A DNA stretch of 7,052 nt, taken from the NCBI GenBank assembly GCA_900551655.1, contig URWM01000080.1, forward strand, positions 1-7,052, written 5' to 3'. The notes below the pieces were generated by a model. It was not told the origin of the DNA and did no database searches. It worked only from the letters and a program-made list of their open reading frames with translations. Below, one piece after another: positions 4,716 through 7,052 of this stretch; position 1 is the first letter of the stretch, and the number at the start of each line of letters is the position of its first letter. Made by a program: the position numbers and the translations under genes. Source of the stretch: an uncultured Collinsella sp. (lineage in GTDB: Bacteria > Actinomycetota > Coriobacteriia > Coriobacteriales > Coriobacteriaceae).

Positions 4716-5986
4716 TGAAACAGGAAACCAACACCGCTGCAACCACGCTCGAGCAGGTTAATGCGATGCCGGCCGCCACTTGGGGCTGGCTCAAGATGAA
4801 CCAGACCAAGCTCGAGCTTTCGGACGAACTTGCTGCCGCCCCCGCCGAGGCCGTTGGGGTCGAGGGCCTGGACGGGCAGTTTGCCGGCTCGGCCGACGCC
4901 TTCGACGCCGCAATGGAAGCCATGGCCGAACGCTTCCCCGAGCGCCGTGCCGCTGCGCCCGGTGATGCCGCCGATCGCGCCCGCATCACGCCCGAAACCG
5001 AGCTCGACGTGCCAGCCACCTCCGTCTACCAGGCCGGTGCCATCAAGCTCGAGGAGGAGCTCTCCCCTGCTGAAGCCTTCGAAACCGGTATGGGTGAGGC
5101 CGCCTACACCTACCTGGCCGACCACGCCACCAAGCGCATCGTTATCGATGTGCCCACATACCAGCACGCCACGGTTACCGTGCGCGTGAGCGGTGTCGAT
5201 GCAGCCGCGGCCATCGCCGCCATCGACGTCGTCGCCCGTCCGCAGGCAACACTCGATCTGCGCATAGCCCTAGACTCCCCCGTCAACGGCCAGGGCGTCG
5301 TGGGCTCTGTGCTACGCGTGTGCGCTTACGAGTACGCCACCGTCAACGTGACCTGCACGCAGACGCTCGACGACAGCTGGATCGCGCTCGACGACACCGG
5401 CCTGTTCCTAGACGAGGGCGCGCGCGTCAACGTACAGCACACCGTCCTGGGTGCCGGCGCCAGCGCCACCGGCCTTGCCGGTGACCTGCTGGGCGACACC
5501 GCCAAGGTGACGATCGATACCGATTACCTGGGCGCTCGCGAGCAGGTGCGCGACTTTAACTACGAGCTGCGCCACCGAGGCCGCAAGACCGAGTGCGAGA
5601 TCGACGCCAACGGCGTGCTGACCGGAACGTCCAAGAAGGTCTACCGCGGCACCATCGACCTCGTGCACGGCTGCAAGGGTGCCGTCGGCACCGAGCGCGA
5701 GACCGTGCTGCTCGCCAACAAGGGCGTCGACAACAAGACTGTCCCCGTCATCCTGTGCGACGAGGACGACGTCGCCGGCAACCACGGCGCCACCATCGGC
5801 CACGTCCGCGACGAGCAGCTGTTCTACCTCGCCTGCCGCGGCCTTGACCAAAACGCCGCCGAGGACCTGTTCATCCGCGCCAAGCTGGAGGACGCCGCGC
5901 TTTCCGCCACCGACGAGCGCACCCGCGCCGCCGTCGTCCGCCTGGGCAACAACCTGATCGATAACTTTGAAGAGGAGCTCGCATGA
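4715..5986 (+). CDS. sufD: SufD, Fe-S cluster assembly scaffold partner
   Basis: 423 residues, the same length as E. coli SufD. It is the SufB paralogue completing the SufBC2D complex, thought to take part in iron acquisition and cluster formation at the SufB-SufD interface. The N-terminal 100 residues are variable and Ala-rich. The C-terminal signature is clear: TVPVILCDEDDVAGNHGATI followed by EQLFYLACRGL. His357 in NHGAT corresponds to the interface histidine (His360) of E. coli SufD. The frame is open far upstream within sufB, but the start is fixed at ATG 4715 by GGAAGGAG (4697-4704) and by the TAATG junction with sufB. The stop TGA overlaps the sufS start (ATGA). No damage is seen. Confidence 0.96.
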   Translation: MKQETNTAATTLEQVNAMPAATWGWLKMNQTKLELSDELAAAPAEAVGVEGLDGQFAGSADAFDAAMEAMAERFPERRAAAPGDAADRARITPETELDVPATSVYQAGAIKLEEELSPAEAFETGMGEAAYTYLADHATKRIVIDVPTYQHATVTVRVSGVDAAAAIAAIDVVARPQATLDLRIALDSPVNGQGVVGSVLRVCAYEYATVNVTCTQTLDDSWIALDDTGLFLDEGARVNVQHTVLGAGASATGLAGDLLGDTAKVTIDTDYLGAREQVRDFNYELRHRGRKTECEIDANGVLTGTSKKVYRGTIDLVHGCKGAVGTERETVLLANKGVDNKTVPVILCDEDDVAGNHGATIGHVRDEQLFYLACRGLDQNAAEDLFIRAKLEDAALSATDERTRAAVVRLGNNLIDNFEEELA

Positions 5987-7005
5987 TCGACACCGAGCAC
6001 GTTAAATGCGATACCTGCACCGCACCGGAGCCTATGGTGCTCGACGCCAGCGACGAGGCTTCGCGCGGCTGGCCCACCGTCGACATCGAAACCAACCCCT
6101 ACAAGGGCCAGTTCCCGCTGTTCCAGCAGCACCCCGAGATCGCCTTCCTCGATAGCGCCGCCACCGCGCAGCGCCCCGCTTGCGTGCTCGACGCCGAGCG
6201 CGATTTCTACCAGCGCATGAACGCCAACCCCCTACGCGGTCTGTATTCGCTGTCCGTCGAGGCCACTGATGCCATCGCGAAGGTCCGCCAGCAGATTGCC
6301 GACCTCATCGGCGCCGCCCAGGCCAACGAAGTCGTCTTCACCCGCAACACGAGCGAGTCGCTCAACCTGGTCGCCAAGAGCTTTGCGCCCACGGTGCTGG
6401 AGCCCGGCGACGAGGTCGTCATCACCATCATGGAGCACCACTCCAACCTAATCCCGTGGCAGCAGGTCTGCCGCGAAACCGGCGCCAAGCTCGTCTACCT
6501 CTACCCCACCAAGACCGGTCAACTCACCACCGAGGAGGTTCTGTCCAAGGTGGGCCCCAAGACCAAAATCTTGGCCGTGGGTCAGGTGTCTAACGTGCTG
6601 GGCGTCGAGAACCCGGTCAAGAATCTCGGCAAGCTCGTGCACAAGTACGGCGGCTATCTGGTCGTCGACGGCGCGCAGTCGCTGCCGCACATGCCGGTCG
6701 ATGTGGCCGACCTGGGCGCCGACTTCTTTGCCTTTAGCGCGCACAAGGCCATGGGTCCCATGGGCATCGGTGTGCTGTGGGGCAAGATGGACCTGCTCAA
6801 GGCCATGCCGCCCATGCTTACCGGCGGCGAGATGATCGATTCGGTCACCGAGCAGGACGCCGTCTGGGCGCCCGTCCCCGAGAAGTTCGAGGCCGGCACG
6901 CAGGACGCCGCCGGCATCTTCGCCACGGGCGCGGCGCTTGACTACCTGGTCAACACGGTTGGCTACGAAAACATTCAGGCACGCGAGCAGGCACTCGTCC
7001 ACTAC
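5983..7005 (+). CDS. sufS: SufS, cysteine desulfurase (3' end missing)
   Basis: 341 codons are present; the family is about 400-420 residues. This PLP enzyme (class V aminotransferase fold) converts L-cysteine to alanine and holds the sulfur as a persulfide for SufB. Visible are DSAATAQRP (57-65), His152 in EHHSN, Asp229 and Gln232 in VDGAQ, and PLP-lysine Lys255 in FSAHK. Each sits exactly 29 residues after its E. coli SufS counterpart (123, 200, 203, 226). The catalytic cysteine (E. coli Cys364) lies beyond the contig. Those 29 extra N-terminal residues include Cys9-x-x-Cys12, unusual for SufS. The start at 5983 is backed by AGGAG (5973-5977) and the ATGA overlap with sufD; Met18 (6034) is a weaker alternative. 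Codons after 7005 are adapter. A sulfur acceptor such as SufU would be expected next. Confidence 0.96.
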
Positions 7006-7052
7006 CTGTCTCTTATACACATCTCCGAGCCCACGAGACGTAGAGGAATCTC
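7006..7052 (-). other. Untrimmed Nextera adapter and index (artefact)
   Basis: CTGTCTCTTATACACATCT begins the reverse complement of the same Read-2 adapter seen at the left end (7006-7039). It is followed by an 8-base index GTAGAGGA (7040-7047), which I recall as Nextera N712, and the first bases of the P7 tail (ATCTC). It breaks sufS. Peptides read through it, for example minus-strand proteins starting MYKRQ, are artefacts. Confidence 0.97.

Noticed and set aside
3657..4742. Long minus-strand open frame (361 codons) over sufB
   Set aside because: Same cause; no motif, and it lies opposite the conserved SufB core.
6448..7020. Minus-strand open frame of 190 codons starting MYKRQ
   Set aside because: It begins within the right-hand adapter and is antisense to sufS, whose catalytic motifs are clear on the plus strand.
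1..7052. CRISPR array, tRNA, rRNA, transposase or integrase genes
   Set aside because: I looked for regular spaced repeats, tRNA-like cloverleaf elements and transposase motifs and saw none; the repeats present are short, coding or regulatory.

Overview
The window is one contig, probably from a metagenome or draft assembly, of a high-GC Gram-positive gut actinobacterium. The suf genes are about 64% GC, the layout is Rrf2-type regulator plus sufC-sufB-sufD-sufS, and the secreted lysozyme-like protein is of a kind I associate with Coriobacteriia. Collinsella or a close relative is my best guess; this is inference, with no marker gene to prove it. Both ends carry untrimmed Nextera sequencing adapter (1-32 and 7006-7052), so only about 33-7005 is biological, and the genes at both ends are cut.

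Left part, minus strand. From 1008 leftward runs a partial gene for a secreted protein: signal peptide, lysozyme-like catalytic domain and a Glu-Pro repeat tail. It reaches the contig edge without a stop codon, so a simple ORF search misses it. Upstream of it are 126 bp of promoter-like DNA with repeats. Next come three tightly packed genes on the minus strand, read from right to left: an Rrf2/IscR-like regulator (2269-1838), a minimal MNT nucleotidyltransferase (1828-1541) and a HEPN protein of the HI0074 type (1554-1135). MNT and HEPN together look like a type VII (MntA/HepT-like) toxin-antitoxin pair. They are about 49% GC, clearly below their neighbours, yet they sit 9 bp behind the Rrf2 stop codon.

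Middle. The divergent intergenic region (2270-2489) holds three copies of a GGGACA-type box, an inverted repeat TTAGTC/GACTAA that overlaps the likely suf -35 element, and the sufC leader.

Right part, plus strand. sufC, sufB, sufD and sufS follow with 12 bp, -1 bp and -4 bp junctions, a translationally coupled operon for iron-sulfur cluster assembly. SufBC2D is the scaffold and ATPase; SufS supplies sulfur from cysteine. SufS lacks its C-terminal part, and any sulfur-transfer partner (SufU or SufE) lies beyond the contig. The Rrf2 protein has three cysteines suited to binding a cluster and probably senses Fe-S status to control suf. The most interesting point is that this regulator appears to share a transcript with a toxin-antitoxin pair.
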